Positions 8,040 to 15,953 of a DNA stretch of 64,000 nt are shown piece after piece (the stretch's first letter is position 1; every line of letters starts with the position of its first letter). The stretch is from JAAZIN01 sp964441025. Lineage in GTDB: Bacteria > Bacillota > Dethiobacteria > DTU022. The position numbers were made by a program, and so were the translations under genes. Location: NCBI GenBank assembly GCA_964441025.1, contig CAYTXG010000008.1:38936-102935 (forward strand). Direction: 5' to 3'. The notes under the pieces were generated by a model. That model saw only the letters and a program-made list of their open reading frames with translations. It was not told the origin of the DNA and made no database searches.

Positions 8040-8823
8040 AGCGGAAGAAAACGTGGTTGCCGATAACGGTGGTCACCGGCTGCATCCGCACCCACTGGTT
8101 GGTGGTCTTGGCCGGATTGTAGAAGCCTGTTGCTCCCCAGGAAGGGTCGGCGCCGTTCAGGGCGTCCCCGACAGCGCGGTATGCACTTTCACCTGCTGCC
8201 AGGTTGATTCTGCCGTCCTGCACCGGCGAGTACTGGTAGTAACCGTCACAGACCTGCAGAATGACACCGCGCACTGAATTGGGGTAACGGCTGTCCTTGA
8301 CGCGGTTTAAAACAGTGGCGGCAACGGCCACCTGTCCCGTGTAGGGCTCTCCCGCAGACTCTGAGTGCACCAGGCGGGCGAAAAGATCCAGATCCGCATT
8401 TGACAGCCCATGGTCGCCCCGCGAGAGCGGGGGGCTCGTTGCGGAGCCGCCGCCGCTGATCCCTTCGCCGGGTATATTCAGGATCTGCCCGGGGTAAATC
8501 AGTTCGGGATCGGCCAGCATGCTCGCTGCGGCAAGCGCCGCCACGCTGGAGCCGTAATGTTGCGAAATCAACCAGAGCGTCTCACCCGGCGCCACCCTGT
8601 GTTTCCCAGGGATCGACAACTTCTGCCCGCTGTAAATCAAATCGGAATTGGCCAGGTTGTTGGCGCCGACGATATCCGCCACCGTGGTGTCATATTTTTG
8701 GGAGATCAGCCAAACCGTTTCGCCCGGTACCACGGTATGACTGAGCGCAGCTTCAACCGCCCCGGAGCCGGCAAACAGAAGAAGTAGCGCCGCTAGAAAA
8801 ACTGTTTTGAATGGCTTGAACAT
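8038..8823 (-). CDS. LysM-SleB cell-wall hydrolase (exported)
   Basis: 261 residues, exported to the wall. A signal peptide (K-T-V-F-L-A-A-L-L-L-L-F-A-G) is followed by two LysM repeats, each starting with V-x-P-G-E-T-x-W-L-I-S-Q and ending L-x-I-P-G. A short G/S linker leads to the hydrolase_2 (SleB) domain from about residue 135, with A-R-L-V-H-S-E-S-A-G-E carrying the likely catalytic Glu. SleB-type enzymes are lytic transglycosylases of cortex or wall peptidoglycan. I chose ATG at 8823, after GAGGAGG, instead of 8907: the longer version would translate the riboswitch 3' region. It is controlled by a c-di-AMP riboswitch. Confidence 0.9.
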   Translation of the reverse strand: MFKPFKTVFLAALLLLFAGSGAVEAALSHTVVPGETVWLISQKYDTTVADIVGANNLANSDLIYSGQKLSIPGKHRVAPGETLWLISQHYGSSVAALAAASMLADPELIYPGQILNIPGEGISGGGSATSPPLSRGDHGLSNADLDLFARLVHSESAGEPYTGQVAVAATVLNRVKDSRYPNSVRGVILQVCDGYYQYSPVQDGRINLAAGESAYRAVGDALNGADPSWGATGFYNPAKTTNQWVRMQPVTTVIGNHVFFR

Positions 8824-8845
8824 TAAGTAAGCATCCTCCTCTTTT

Positions 8846-8947
8846 TCGCCTCCGGGGTTAGCTGACGGGTTGGGGATGGGAGCCTCCCCCCGCACGATGC
8901 GGTTCACCCCAAATCATTTTGGTTTCCCCGTAGTTTCCATTCGGCGA
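8846..8947 (-). ncRNA. Cyclic di-AMP riboswitch (ydaO/yuaA class)
   Basis: Reading the minus strand, TCGCC (8947-8943) can pair with GGCGA (8850-8846) to close the aptamer. Between them lie family marks: GGGGAAACC, then GGGGTGAACCGCA, and near the 3' end CCGTCAGCTAACC followed by GGAGGCGA. This element usually turns off wall hydrolase and osmolyte transporter genes when c-di-AMP is high. It sits directly before a LysM/SleB hydrolase, its typical target. Confidence 0.88.
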
Positions 8948-8965
8948 TATGTTATGTTAAGAATA

Positions 8966-8994
8966 ATTATAGGGTAAAAAAATAAGCCTGACAA
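8966..8994 (-). promoter_or_regulatory. Promoter of the riboswitch-hydrolase transcript
   Basis: TTGTCA (8989-8994), a 17-bp spacer and TATAAT (8966-8971) on the minus strand. This places the RNA start a few bases ahead of the aptamer. The -35 box lies in the loop and stem of the terminator of the upstream operon. Confidence 0.75.
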
Positions 8995-9004
8995 ACAGGC
9001 TTAT
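8975..9004 (-). terminator. Intrinsic terminator of the yraN-end housekeeping operon
   Basis: On the minus strand, ATAAGCCTG, loop TTTGT, CAGGCTTAT, then a run of T. It lies about 110 bp past the yraN stop. Confidence 0.85.
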
Positions 9005-9111
9005 CCGGGGTATGTCTAGATGATTGTTAAGGTTTGATAACATTATGTTAACATCATGTCATTATTGGACTTTCTCGCGCACATGGTAATATAGGAGAAG
9101 TTCAGTTAATT

Positions 9112-9480
9112 TTATCCGACAATGTTCCGGTAATGGCGCAGGCTCTTCAGGGCCATGTTCCCCCGCTCCAGATGCACAGCAATAAAATCGAAACGGCAGG
9201 ACACCTCTTCCCCGTAGCGGGACTGCATAAAGTGAAGGGCGGTTTTCTTTAGCCGCTCCAGCTTCTCCGCAGTGATCGATTCTGCCGGCGGGCCGAATGA
9301 AGCGCTTGTGCGGGTGCGCACTTCCACAAAAACAGGGATGCTGCCTTGAAAGGCAATGAGATCGATCTCGCCGTAAGGGGAGCGGTAGTTAAGCTCGACC
9401 ACCCGGTAGCCCTTGCGCTGAAGATAGCCGCGGGCGGCCTCTTCCCCGGCCTTCCCCACCTGCTGCCGCCGCCGCGTCAT
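9112..9480 (-). CDS. yraN: YraN family (UPF0102) endonuclease-fold protein
   Basis: 122 residues, full family length. Marks are G-E-x-x-A-x-x-Y-L near residue 11, N-Y-R-S-P-Y-G-E-I-D-L-I near residue 31, and V-F-V-E-V-R-T-R near residue 50, the PD-(D/E)xK-like core. Function is not firmly established; the fold suggests Holliday-junction-type nuclease ancestry. Its start overlaps the end of rnhB by 4 bp, the usual arrangement in Firmicutes. It is the last gene of the long minus-strand block, followed by a terminator. Confidence 0.9.
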   Translation of the reverse strand: MTRRRQQVGKAGEEAARGYLQRKGYRVVELNYRSPYGEIDLIAFQGSIPVFVEVRTRTSASFGPPAESITAEKLERLKKTALHFMQSRYGEEVSCRFDFIAVHLERGNMALKSLRHYRNIVG

Positions 9481-10340
9481 GATCGGGTATCGCCGGAACC
9501 GGCGCAGCGAAAGGAGCGGCGGTGCTCGGGGCAGGGGCCGTGGCGGGCCAGGGCAAGGCGGTGCTCCTGCGTGCCATAACCCTTGTTCCTGTCAAAGCCG
9601 TATTCAGGGTAGAGCCGGTGCAGCTCGAGCATGATCCGGTCCCTGGTCACCTTTGCCACTACCGAGGCGGCGGCAATGGAGAGGGAGAGCGCATCGCCTC
9701 CGCGGATGGCTTTCTGCCGCAGACCGGCATCCCGAATGGGGAAACCGTCCACCAGCACCATGTCGGGCCTGACAGGAAGGCTCGCCAGGGCACTACGCAT
9801 GGCCTGCATCACCGCTCCAAAAATATTCAGCCTGTCGATCTCTTCAGGCGAGCAGATGCCCACGGCGCACCCCGCGGAAACATTCTCAATCTGGACGAAA
9901 AGCTCTTCCCGCCGTGCCGCGGTGAGCTGCTTGGAGTCGTTAAGGTAGGTAATAGTCGTGCCCGGCGGCAGGATCACAGCCGCAGCCACCACCGGCCCGG
10001 CCAGAGGCCCCCGCCCGGCCTCATCAACGCCGGCTATATTTTTGATCCCCTGCCGCCAATATATATTTTCCTGGCGGAGCATCTTATGTAGCCGGTCCTC
10101 TTCCCGGCGCCGGCTCTCCTCTCTCCGCCGGTGGCGCTCCAGCAGGAGACGGGCGCCGCGCCGCCGGTCCCCCAGCAGCAGCGCTTCCTCCGTTGGGCTT
10201 AAAGTTTCCCTCGCCTCCAGAAATGCGGCCAGCTCCTCAAGAGTCATCGTGCTTAGCGGCACCTCTGTTCCCCCCTCCAGGGCCGGATTTTCGGCAAGCC
10301 CCCGGTGCCCGGCAGGCCCGCCGCCACTGTTGTCCGGCAT
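9477..10340 (-). CDS. rnhB: Ribonuclease HII
   Basis: 287 residues. It cleaves the RNA strand of RNA-DNA hybrids and removes misincorporated ribonucleotides. The catalytic core begins with G-V-D-E-A-G-R-G-P-L-A-G-P (Asp-Glu pair) near residue 104, with V-L-V-D-G-F-P later. An N-terminal extension of about 95 residues is helical and Arg/Glu-rich; Firmicutes RNase HII often has a shorter one. An alternative ATG at 10247 would trim 31 residues. It lies 16 bp after rbgA and overlaps yraN. Confidence 0.92.
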   Translation of the reverse strand: MPDNSGGGPAGHRGLAENPALEGGTEVPLSTMTLEELAAFLEARETLSPTEEALLLGDRRRGARLLLERHRRREESRRREEDRLHKMLRQENIYWRQGIKNIAGVDEAGRGPLAGPVVAAAVILPPGTTITYLNDSKQLTAARREELFVQIENVSAGCAVGICSPEEIDRLNIFGAVMQAMRSALASLPVRPDMVLVDGFPIRDAGLRQKAIRGGDALSLSIAAASVVAKVTRDRIMLELHRLYPEYGFDRNKGYGTQEHRLALARHGPCPEHRRSFRCAGSGDTRS

Positions 10341-10356
10341 CCTGATCAGCTTTGAA

Positions 10357-11190
10357 CTAGCCCGGCGGCTCTTCCAGGGAGAGGCGGCCCAGCTCCCCCG
10401 CCTGATAGTCGCGCAGCAGAAGCGCCGCCGCGCGGTCCAGATCTATCTTCCCAGCCGGCAAAAGGCAACCGCGGATAGTCCCTATCTGCCGGAGCACAGC
10501 CTCGGGCTCACCCCGCCCCAACCCGGTATAGCGCTGCTGCAGACGCGCCGCCTTGCCCCGCTCCAGGAAGTAGCGCAGCAGCCACAGGGCGCTCCGCCGG
10601 CAGTCAATGTTGCCCGGGGGCAGCGCCCCAATTGCCGCCAGCGGGAAAACTGCTTCCGGTGACAAAACAGGCGGCAGGACACCGGGGGTATCAAGCAGCT
10701 CCACCTCCGGCATGATCCTGATCCATTGCAGCCCCCTGGTGACGCCGGGCCGGTCGCCCGTTCTGGCAGCGGCCTTTCCGACAAGGTAATTGATCAGCGT
10801 AGACTTGCCCACATTGGGAATGCCCACGATGACCAGGCGCAGCGACCTTTTAAAGCGGCTGCTGCGGAGTCTTCGCTCCTGCGTCTTGAGGCGGTTCAAA
10901 AATGAACTCAGAGTCCGGGGCATGTGTACGCTTGAGGGCAGCGCCTGAAATCCGCTCTCCCGGTAATAGGAAAGCCAGCGGGCATTTACACTGTCCTCTC
11001 CCCCGTCGGCTTTGTGAAGCAAAATTATTCCCTGTTTCCCTTTACTCAAGCGGTATAGTTCCAGATTACGGCTGCTCGAGGGAGCCCGTGCATCGACAAG
11101 CTCCACAACGAGATCAACAAGCCCCAGGTCTTTTTCCAGGCGGCGGAGGGCCCGGGCCATGCTCCCGGGGTACCACTGTCCTTTACTCAA
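10357..11190 (-). CDS. rbgA: Ribosome biogenesis GTPase RbgA (YlqF)
   Basis: 277 residues. A circularly permuted GTPase: the G4-like L-L-H-K-A-D near residue 58 precedes the P-loop G-I-P-N-V-G-K-S-T near residue 125, with D-T-P-G near residue 170. RbgA acts late in 50S subunit assembly. The N-terminal W-x-P-G-x-M-A-R-A motif is typical. A TTG start at 11190 overlaps the lepB stop by 4 bp, implying coupled translation. Neighbours lepB and rnhB match the conserved order. Confidence 0.93.
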   Translation of the reverse strand: MSKGQWYPGSMARALRRLEKDLGLVDLVVELVDARAPSSSRNLELYRLSKGKQGIILLHKADGGEDSVNARWLSYYRESGFQALPSSVHMPRTLSSFLNRLKTQERRLRSSRFKRSLRLVIVGIPNVGKSTLINYLVGKAAARTGDRPGVTRGLQWIRIMPEVELLDTPGVLPPVLSPEAVFPLAAIGALPPGNIDCRRSALWLLRYFLERGKAARLQQRYTGLGRGEPEAVLRQIGTIRGCLLPAGKIDLDRAAALLLRDYQAGELGRLSLEEPPG

Positions 11191-11720
11191 TTTGCAGCCG
11201 CCTGCATCTTGATCAACCTGGCCTGGCCGGGAGGCCAGTACACCAGCATGGCTCTGCCTTCAATCCTCTCCAGGGAGATGAAGCCCACGCTGGGATCCCT
11301 GCTGTCCTTGCTGTTCCGCCGGTAGTCACCCATGACAAAAACAGAGCCCGGAGGCACCTCCACCGGCCCGTAATCCTGCATATCCATCTCCTGGGGAAGA
11401 TAAGGCTCGTCCAGCGCCTTCGAGTTGCAGTAAACCAGCCCCTCCCGGATTTCGATCACATCGCCGCCAAGCCCGACCACACGCTTCACATAATCGGTGC
11501 CTTGCGAATATCTGAAGACGATAATATCCCCGCGCTGCGGCTGGTCAAAACAGTAGACAAACTTGTTCACGATGAGATACTCGTGATCTTTCAATGTGGG
11601 GTACATGGAACCCCCCTCGACCTGAAAGGGTTTGATCAGGAATGAGCGGACCAGCAGCGCCAGAACAACAGCGATGGCAATGGAGCGGATCCATTCCCAG
11701 ATTTCCTTTGAGGTGCTCAC
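11187..11720 (-). CDS. lepB: Type I signal peptidase
   Basis: 177 residues. It cleaves signal peptides outside the membrane. One N-terminal membrane helix (residues about 12-30) is followed by box B with the nucleophile Ser in G-G-S-M-Y-P-T-L near residue 37. Box D has the catalytic Lys in D-Y-V-K-R-V-V-G-L-G-G-D, and box E is G-D-Y-R-R-N-S-K-D-S-R. Start is GTG at 11720. It lies between rplS and rbgA as in other Firmicutes. Confidence 0.94.
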   Translation of the reverse strand: MSTSKEIWEWIRSIAIAVVLALLVRSFLIKPFQVEGGSMYPTLKDHEYLIVNKFVYCFDQPQRGDIIVFRYSQGTDYVKRVVGLGGDVIEIREGLVYCNSKALDEPYLPQEMDMQDYGPVEVPPGSVFVMGDYRRNSKDSRDPSVGFISLERIEGRAMLVYWPPGQARLIKMQAAAN

Positions 11721-11743
11721 CTACTACCGCCACCCTTCCCGCT

Positions 11744-12085
11744 CTAGCGAAGCTCCCGTATCCGCGCCGCCCGGCCTGTCCTTTTCCGTAGATAGTAGAG
11801 CCTGGCGCGCCGCACCCGCCCCCGCCTTGCCACCTCGATCCGGCTGATTGAAGGTGCGTGAACGGGAAAAACCCGCTCCACGCCGATCCCGTAAGTGACG
11901 CGTCGGACGGTGAATGTCTCCCTCAACCCCCGCCCCTGCCGCCGCAGCACCACACCTTCAAAAACCTGGGTCCGTTCGCGGGCTCCCTCCACCACCCTCA
12001 CGTGGACCCTGACCGTATCTCCCGGGCGGAAGGGGGGAATATCTTCCTTAAGATGCTGCCTTTCAACCTCTTTCATCAAATCCAT
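11744..12085 (-). CDS. rplS: 50S ribosomal protein L19
   Basis: 113 residues, normal length. Typical motifs: F-R-P-G-D-T-V-R-V-H near residue 20, F-E-G-V-V-L-R-R, F-T-V-R-R-V-T-Y-G-I-G-V-E-R-V-F-P near residue 60, and a basic C-terminus (R-L-Y-Y-L-R). It sits at the 30S-50S interface. ATG at 12085 or the in-frame ATG three codons later could both serve. About 90 bp separates it from trmD, with no other gene in between. Confidence 0.96.
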   Translation of the reverse strand: MDLMKEVERQHLKEDIPPFRPGDTVRVHVRVVEGARERTQVFEGVVLRRQGRGLRETFTVRRVTYGIGVERVFPVHAPSISRIEVARRGRVRRARLYYLRKRTGRAARIRELR

Positions 12086-12177
12086 CCTTTAAAATGCCTC
12101 CCTCACATCTGTTTAACGCCGGCCAAGCTCTTGACAAGGTGGCGTCCATATCCGGCAGGGCTGCTCCCCGCCGCCCG

Positions 12178-12906
12178 TCAGCCATCCGCTTCTTCCAGGC
12201 TGCGCCGCTCTTCCGGCGAAAGCAGGGCCTTGCCAATGAGATCGGGCCTCCGCCGCCTGGTCCGCAGCAGCGCCTGCCTGCGCCGCCAGCGGGCGATTGC
12301 CGCATGATCCCCAGACAAGAGCACCTGGGGTACCGCCATATCCCGGAAAAGAGGCGGCCGTGTATAATGAGGGTATTCCAGCAGCGATCCGCTGAAAGAC
12401 TCCTCAGCCACGCTCTCCTCCCCCAAAAAACCCGGCAGCAGCCGTACCAGTGCATCCACAACCACCACCGCCGCGGGCTCGCCCCCGGTGAGTATAAAAT
12501 CGCCTATGGATATCTCATCATCCACCAGCGCCTCCCTGACCCTTTCATCAACACCTTCATAGCGGCCGCAGATGAGCAGGAGCCTCTGTTCGCGAGAAAG
12601 CTCCCGGGCGATCTCCTGGTTGAATGTACGCCCCTGCGGCGTCAGCAGGATCACGCGGGCGCGGTTTCCCCCACGCTCCTGCAGATCCTCCACCGCCCGG
12701 AAAAGGGGCTCCGGCTTGAGGATCATGCCGCTGCCTCCGCCGTAAGGGGCGTCGTCAACCTGGCGGTGCCGGCCCGATGCATAAGAGCGCAGATCTATGA
12801 GCTCTATCTCCACCAATCCTCGATCCACCGCTCTTTTAAGCATGCTCTCGCTGAAAGGCCCCTTGAAAATTCCGGGGAATATAGTCAAGATCTCAATCTT
12901 CATCAC
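12178..12906 (-). CDS. trmD: tRNA (guanine37-N1)-methyltransferase
   Basis: 242 residues. It methylates G37 next to the anticodon and prevents frameshifting. SPOUT-fold marks: I-E-I-L-T-I-F-P near the N-terminus, D-D-A-P-Y-G-G-G-S-G-M-I-L near residue 52, C-G-R-Y-E-G-V-D-E-R-V near residue 112, and the knot S-I-G-D-F-I-L-T-G-G-E. The start is GTG at 12906 or ATG at 12903, adjacent to the rimM stop, indicating coupling. Confidence 0.96.
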   Translation of the reverse strand: MMKIEILTIFPGIFKGPFSESMLKRAVDRGLVEIELIDLRSYASGRHRQVDDAPYGGGSGMILKPEPLFRAVEDLQERGGNRARVILLTPQGRTFNQEIARELSREQRLLLICGRYEGVDERVREALVDDEISIGDFILTGGEPAAVVVVDALVRLLPGFLGEESVAEESFSGSLLEYPHYTRPPLFRDMAVPQVLLSGDHAAIARWRRRQALLRTRRRRPDLIGKALLSPEERRSLEEADG

Positions 12907-13452
12907 TTACAGCTCCAGATCCATCAGCCCCGGCGGAGGCTCGGCCGTGATCATTCCGGCGGCAAGATCAATTTCCTGCACAAAGGCTTTTACCGCCGGC
13001 AGCAAAAAGCTCTTCTTGTCCGGCATGGCCCGCCGGACAAGATAAAGGTCATGGGCCGCACCCGGGATAATGTCTTCGACCTCACCCAGGCACTCCCCCG
13101 CCCTATTATATACCTTTAAACCGATAAGCTGATCATAGTAATAACTGCCTGCCGGTAGCGCCACCCTGTCGCCGGCGTTGATCAAAATCAGAGCGCCGCG
13201 CAGGGCCGCCGCCTCATCCCGGGCGTCAATCCCCGAAAACTTGATCAGCCAGAACCGGCCGTGCAAGGCGGCCCTCTCCACTGTCAGAATACGCCTGGCG
13301 CTATCCAGCTTGCAGGTTACCTCTTTCAGCTCACGGCAGCGCCCGGGGAAATCGGTAAGGGGAAGCACTTTCAGCAGGCCCGCAGTTCCGTGCGGTGCCA
13401 GGATCCGGCCCACAGCAACGCCGGATTCCAGTGAGCCCTTTTCTTTTCTCAC
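12907..13452 (-). CDS. rimM: 16S rRNA processing protein RimM
   Basis: 181 residues. The N-terminal RimM barrel (G-R-I-L-A-P-H-G-T-A-G-L-L-K-V) and a PRC-barrel from about residue 105 (Y-Y-Y-D-Q-L-I-G-L-K-V) are visible. It assists 30S head maturation and binds S19. The GTG start at 13452 overlaps the khpA stop by 4 bp, and its stop abuts trmD. Confidence 0.94.
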   Translation of the reverse strand: MRKEKGSLESGVAVGRILAPHGTAGLLKVLPLTDFPGRCRELKEVTCKLDSARRILTVERAALHGRFWLIKFSGIDARDEAAALRGALILINAGDRVALPAGSYYYDQLIGLKVYNRAGECLGEVEDIIPGAAHDLYLVRRAMPDKKSFLLPAVKAFVQEIDLAAGMITAEPPPGLMDLEL

Positions 13453-13679
13453 GGGACCACTTCCACCTGCACCCGCTTCTTTTCATTCACCGCAGCGGCA
13501 TTTACCACGGCGCGGATTGCTTTTACAATCCGGCCCTGCCTGCCGATCACCTTTCCCATGTCATCGGGCGAAACCCGCAGCTCCAGGGTGATAACCCGCT
13601 CGCTTTCCAACAGCTGCACTTCCACCTCATCGGGATTGTCAACCAGCGCTCTTGCAATATGCTCCAACAGCTGTTTCAT
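13449..13679 (-). CDS. khpA: KH-domain RNA-binding protein KhpA (YlqC)
   Basis: 76 residues, a single KH domain. The GxxG loop and flanks read D-D-M-G-K-V-I-G-R-Q-G-R-I-V-K-A-I-R near residue 40. KhpA pairs with KhpB (Jag/EloR) and affects RNA binding and cell elongation in several Firmicutes. It sits between rpsP and rimM, its standard place. A GGTGGG ribosome site precedes the ATG. Confidence 0.94.
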   Translation of the reverse strand: MKQLLEHIARALVDNPDEVEVQLLESERVITLELRVSPDDMGKVIGRQGRIVKAIRAVVNAAAVNEKKRVQVEVVP

Positions 13680-13697
13680 GAAATCCCACCTTAAATG

Positions 13698-13943
13698 CTA
13701 CTTTGGCAAACCGGCTTTTTCAAAAATCAGCCTGACCGTGTCGGAAGGCCGGGCGCCCCGCGAAAGCCACATTTCCGCCTTTTCCCGATCCACCTCAAAT
13801 GTTGAGGGCTTTGTGGTGGGATTGTAATACCCGATCTCTTCAATAAACCTGCCGTCCCGGGGAAAGCGGGAGTCGGCCACCACGATCCGGTAAAAAGGTT
13901 TTTTCTTCGCGCCCATTCTTTTTAGCCTGATACGCACTGCCAT
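13698..13943 (-). CDS. rpsP: 30S ribosomal protein S16
   Basis: 81 residues. It begins M-A-V-R-I-R-L-K-R-M-G-A-K-K-K-P-F-Y-R-I-V-V, the hallmark of S16, and continues with D-S-R-F-P-R-D-G-R-F-I-E-E-I-G-Y-Y-N-P. The GGAGGTGAT ribosome site is near perfect. It follows ffh by about 57 bp. Confidence 0.97.
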   Translation of the reverse strand: MAVRIRLKRMGAKKKPFYRIVVADSRFPRDGRFIEEIGYYNPTTKPSTFEVDREKAEMWLSRGARPSDTVRLIFEKAGLPK

Positions 13944-14000
13944 TTCATCACCTCCATTGAGTCAAACAACCGCTGGTACGAATTAGTAGAACGATAATAA

Positions 14001-15344
14001 CTATAAAAAGGGGAAACCCTTTCTCCCTTTTTTTGCAGACCCCGGCCCTTTCTTCTCCGCGCCGCCTATCTGTTTGAATACCCTCTGCATCTGGGAAAAC
14101 TGGGCCAGCAGCCTGTTTACATCCTGAACCGTGGTCCCGCTGCCCTGGGCAATGCGGCGCCGCCGGCTGCTGTTAATGATCGACGGCTGCCGGCGCTCGG
14201 CAGGCGTCATCGATGTGATCAACGCCTCTATCCGCTGAAACTGCTTCTCGTCAACGGAAATATTGCGCATCCCTTTCGGCAGCTGCGCAGCGGGAAGCAT
14301 GGCCATGATCTCTTCAACAGAACCGATCTTGCGCATCTGCTGCAGCTGCTCCATGAAATCATCAAGGGTGAATTCCTGACGCCGCAGTTTCCGCTCCAGC
14401 TCCCGCGCTTTCTTCTCATCGAATCCGGCCTCGGCCTTCTCAATAAGGGAGAGCACATCGCCCATGCCCAGGATGCGCGAAGCCATCCTTTCGGGATGAA
14501 AGGGCTCCAGGGCGTCGAGTTTCTCTCCCACACCGGCAAATTTGATGGGGCAGCCCGTCACCGCCCGAACCGAGAGAGCCGCCCCCCCGCGGGTATCCCC
14601 GTCAAGCTTGGTCAGGACAACGCCGGTAAGGCCCAGGGCTTCGTGAAAGGCGGAGGCGGCGTTTACCGCGTCCTGGCCGGTCATGGCGTCAACAACGAGG
14701 AGCAGTTCCGAGGGCTTGAGCTCCGCCTTGATCGCCTTCAGCTCATCCATCATCCCGGCATCGAGATGAAGCCTGCCTGCAGTATCCAGTATCACCGGAT
14801 CAAGTCCCTCCCGGGCGGCAAAACGCACCGATTCCCGGCAGATTGCCACGGGGTCGGAGCGGTCATCTCTGAAACAGGGCACCTCCGCCGAATCGCCCAG
14901 CGTCTGCAACTGCTCCGGCGCTCCCGGACGGTAGATGTCAGCCGCCACCAGGAGCGGCCTGTGCCCGCCGCGCTTCAGGTTCAGAGCCAGTTTCACGGCA
15001 GTGGTGGTTTTGCCTGAACCCTGCAGGCCGGCCATCATCACTACCGCCGGCGAACCGGCCGTATTGATCTTGCTCTGCTCGCGGCCCATCAGGGCGGTAA
15101 GCGCCTCGTGAACAATCTTGACTACCTGCTGCCCCGGGGTAAGGCTCTGCCGGACCTCTTCTCCAACAGCTCTCTCCCTGATACCGCCGACAAAATCTTT
15201 CACAACCTTGAAATTTACGTCGGCCTCAAGCAGCGCGAGGCGGATCTCCCGCAGCGCCGCATCAACATCCTTTTCACTAAGCTTCCCCTTGCCCCGCAGT
15301 TTGCGCAGCGTGTTTTGCAGCCTCTCGGCCAGATTGGCAAACAT
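14001..15344 (-). CDS. ffh: Signal recognition particle protein Ffh
   Basis: 447 residues. The N domain is followed by the G domain with P-loop G-L-Q-G-S-G-K-T-T-T near residue 107, D-T-A-G-R-L-H near residue 188 and T-K-L-D-G-D near residue 246. The Met-rich M domain has L-Q-Q-M-R-K-I-G near residue 335 and the R-I-A-x-G-S-G RNA-binding motif near residue 402. It binds signal sequences and 4.5S RNA and docks with FtsY. The SRP RNA gene is not in the window. Confidence 0.97.
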   Translation of the reverse strand: MFANLAERLQNTLRKLRGKGKLSEKDVDAALREIRLALLEADVNFKVVKDFVGGIRERAVGEEVRQSLTPGQQVVKIVHEALTALMGREQSKINTAGSPAVVMMAGLQGSGKTTTAVKLALNLKRGGHRPLLVAADIYRPGAPEQLQTLGDSAEVPCFRDDRSDPVAICRESVRFAAREGLDPVILDTAGRLHLDAGMMDELKAIKAELKPSELLLVVDAMTGQDAVNAASAFHEALGLTGVVLTKLDGDTRGGAALSVRAVTGCPIKFAGVGEKLDALEPFHPERMASRILGMGDVLSLIEKAEAGFDEKKARELERKLRRQEFTLDDFMEQLQQMRKIGSVEEIMAMLPAAQLPKGMRNISVDEKQFQRIEALITSMTPAERRQPSIINSSRRRRIAQGSGTTVQDVNRLLAQFSQMQRVFKQIGGAEKKGPGSAKKGRKGFPFL

Positions 15345-15361
15345 GGTTTGTCTCCTGCTGT

Positions 15362-15706
15362 CTACTGTTCGTTTTTTCGCCGCAGCTCACCGATAATCCC
15401 GAGCAGGCGCCGCCTCTCCTCCTGCCCCGGCCGCCCTTCCAGAATGTCCTCGGCTTCCTGCAGCAATCTCTGCTGAAAATTAAACCGGGCGTACAGGCCC
15501 AGCTTCTTTTCAAATCCCTCGATAGACTTCAAAGCCCGCTGTATCAGATCATGGATTGCCTGCCTGCTGACGCTGTATTCAGCGGCAATTTCCCCCATGG
15601 TATAGTTGTCGCTAAAATAGAGCTGCAGCACCTTCTGCTGTCGCTCCGTCAGCAGCGAGCCGTAGATATCATACAGTAAATTTACCCGGTTCAGTTTATC
15701 AAGCAT
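15362..15706 (-). CDS. ylxM: YlxM-family SRP-associated helix-turn-helix protein
   Basis: 114 residues. A sigma-70 region-4-like helix-turn-helix: L-T-E-R-Q-Q-K-V-L-Q-L-Y-F-S-D-N-Y, then I-A-A-E-Y-S-V-S-R-Q-A-I-H-D. YlxM is encoded next to ffh and modulates SRP GTPase activity in streptococci; it is not a sigma factor. It lies 17 bp upstream of ffh. Between it and ftsY is a 248-bp gap holding two dispersed repeats. Confidence 0.9.
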   Translation of the reverse strand: MLDKLNRVNLLYDIYGSLLTERQQKVLQLYFSDNYTMGEIAAEYSVSRQAIHDLIQRALKSIEGFEKKLGLYARFNFQQRLLQEAEDILEGRPGQEERRRLLGIIGELRRKNEQ

Positions 15707-15811
15707 TACTTCCCCTGTAAAGGCTTTTTCCTTTACAACATTAGTGTAGCAAAGTACAGGGGGAAATGCAAGTTTTCATTGGGTAAGATTCTTATATGGG
15801 TTAACACGCCA

Positions 15812-15841
15812 TGAGTCAAAGAAGACAATGACTTTGACTCA
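15812..15841. repeat. Dispersed hairpin repeat (tgagtcaaa ... tttgactca)
   Basis: Nine-bp perfect arms 15812-15820 and 15833-15841 around GAAGACAATGAC. Same arm sequence as the unit at 242-272, but the GGGGACGG core has diverged. Confidence 0.65.
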
Positions 15842-15921
15842 CTTCCGACCCTGGGGGTTTTAAGGATGGAATAACGGATTGTTGATCTCTGTCATGGGAA
15901 CATCATGGTAGAAAGTGTATC

Positions 15922-15947
15922 TATCAAAAGAACCGTCCCCTTGATAT
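15922..15947. repeat. Dispersed repeat copy C (tatcaaaagaaccgtcccc...)
   Basis: TATCAA/TTGATA arms (15922-15927 and 15941-15946) around AGAACCGTCCCC. It shares the core with 5013-5038 and 5046-5074. It ends just past the ftsY stop codon. Confidence 0.7.
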
Positions 15948-15953
15948 ATGTGG

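Noticed and set aside
12094..13119. 341-codon plus-strand frame across trmD and rimM
   Set aside because: Antisense to two strongly recognised genes, with Pro/Arg/His-rich shadow composition.
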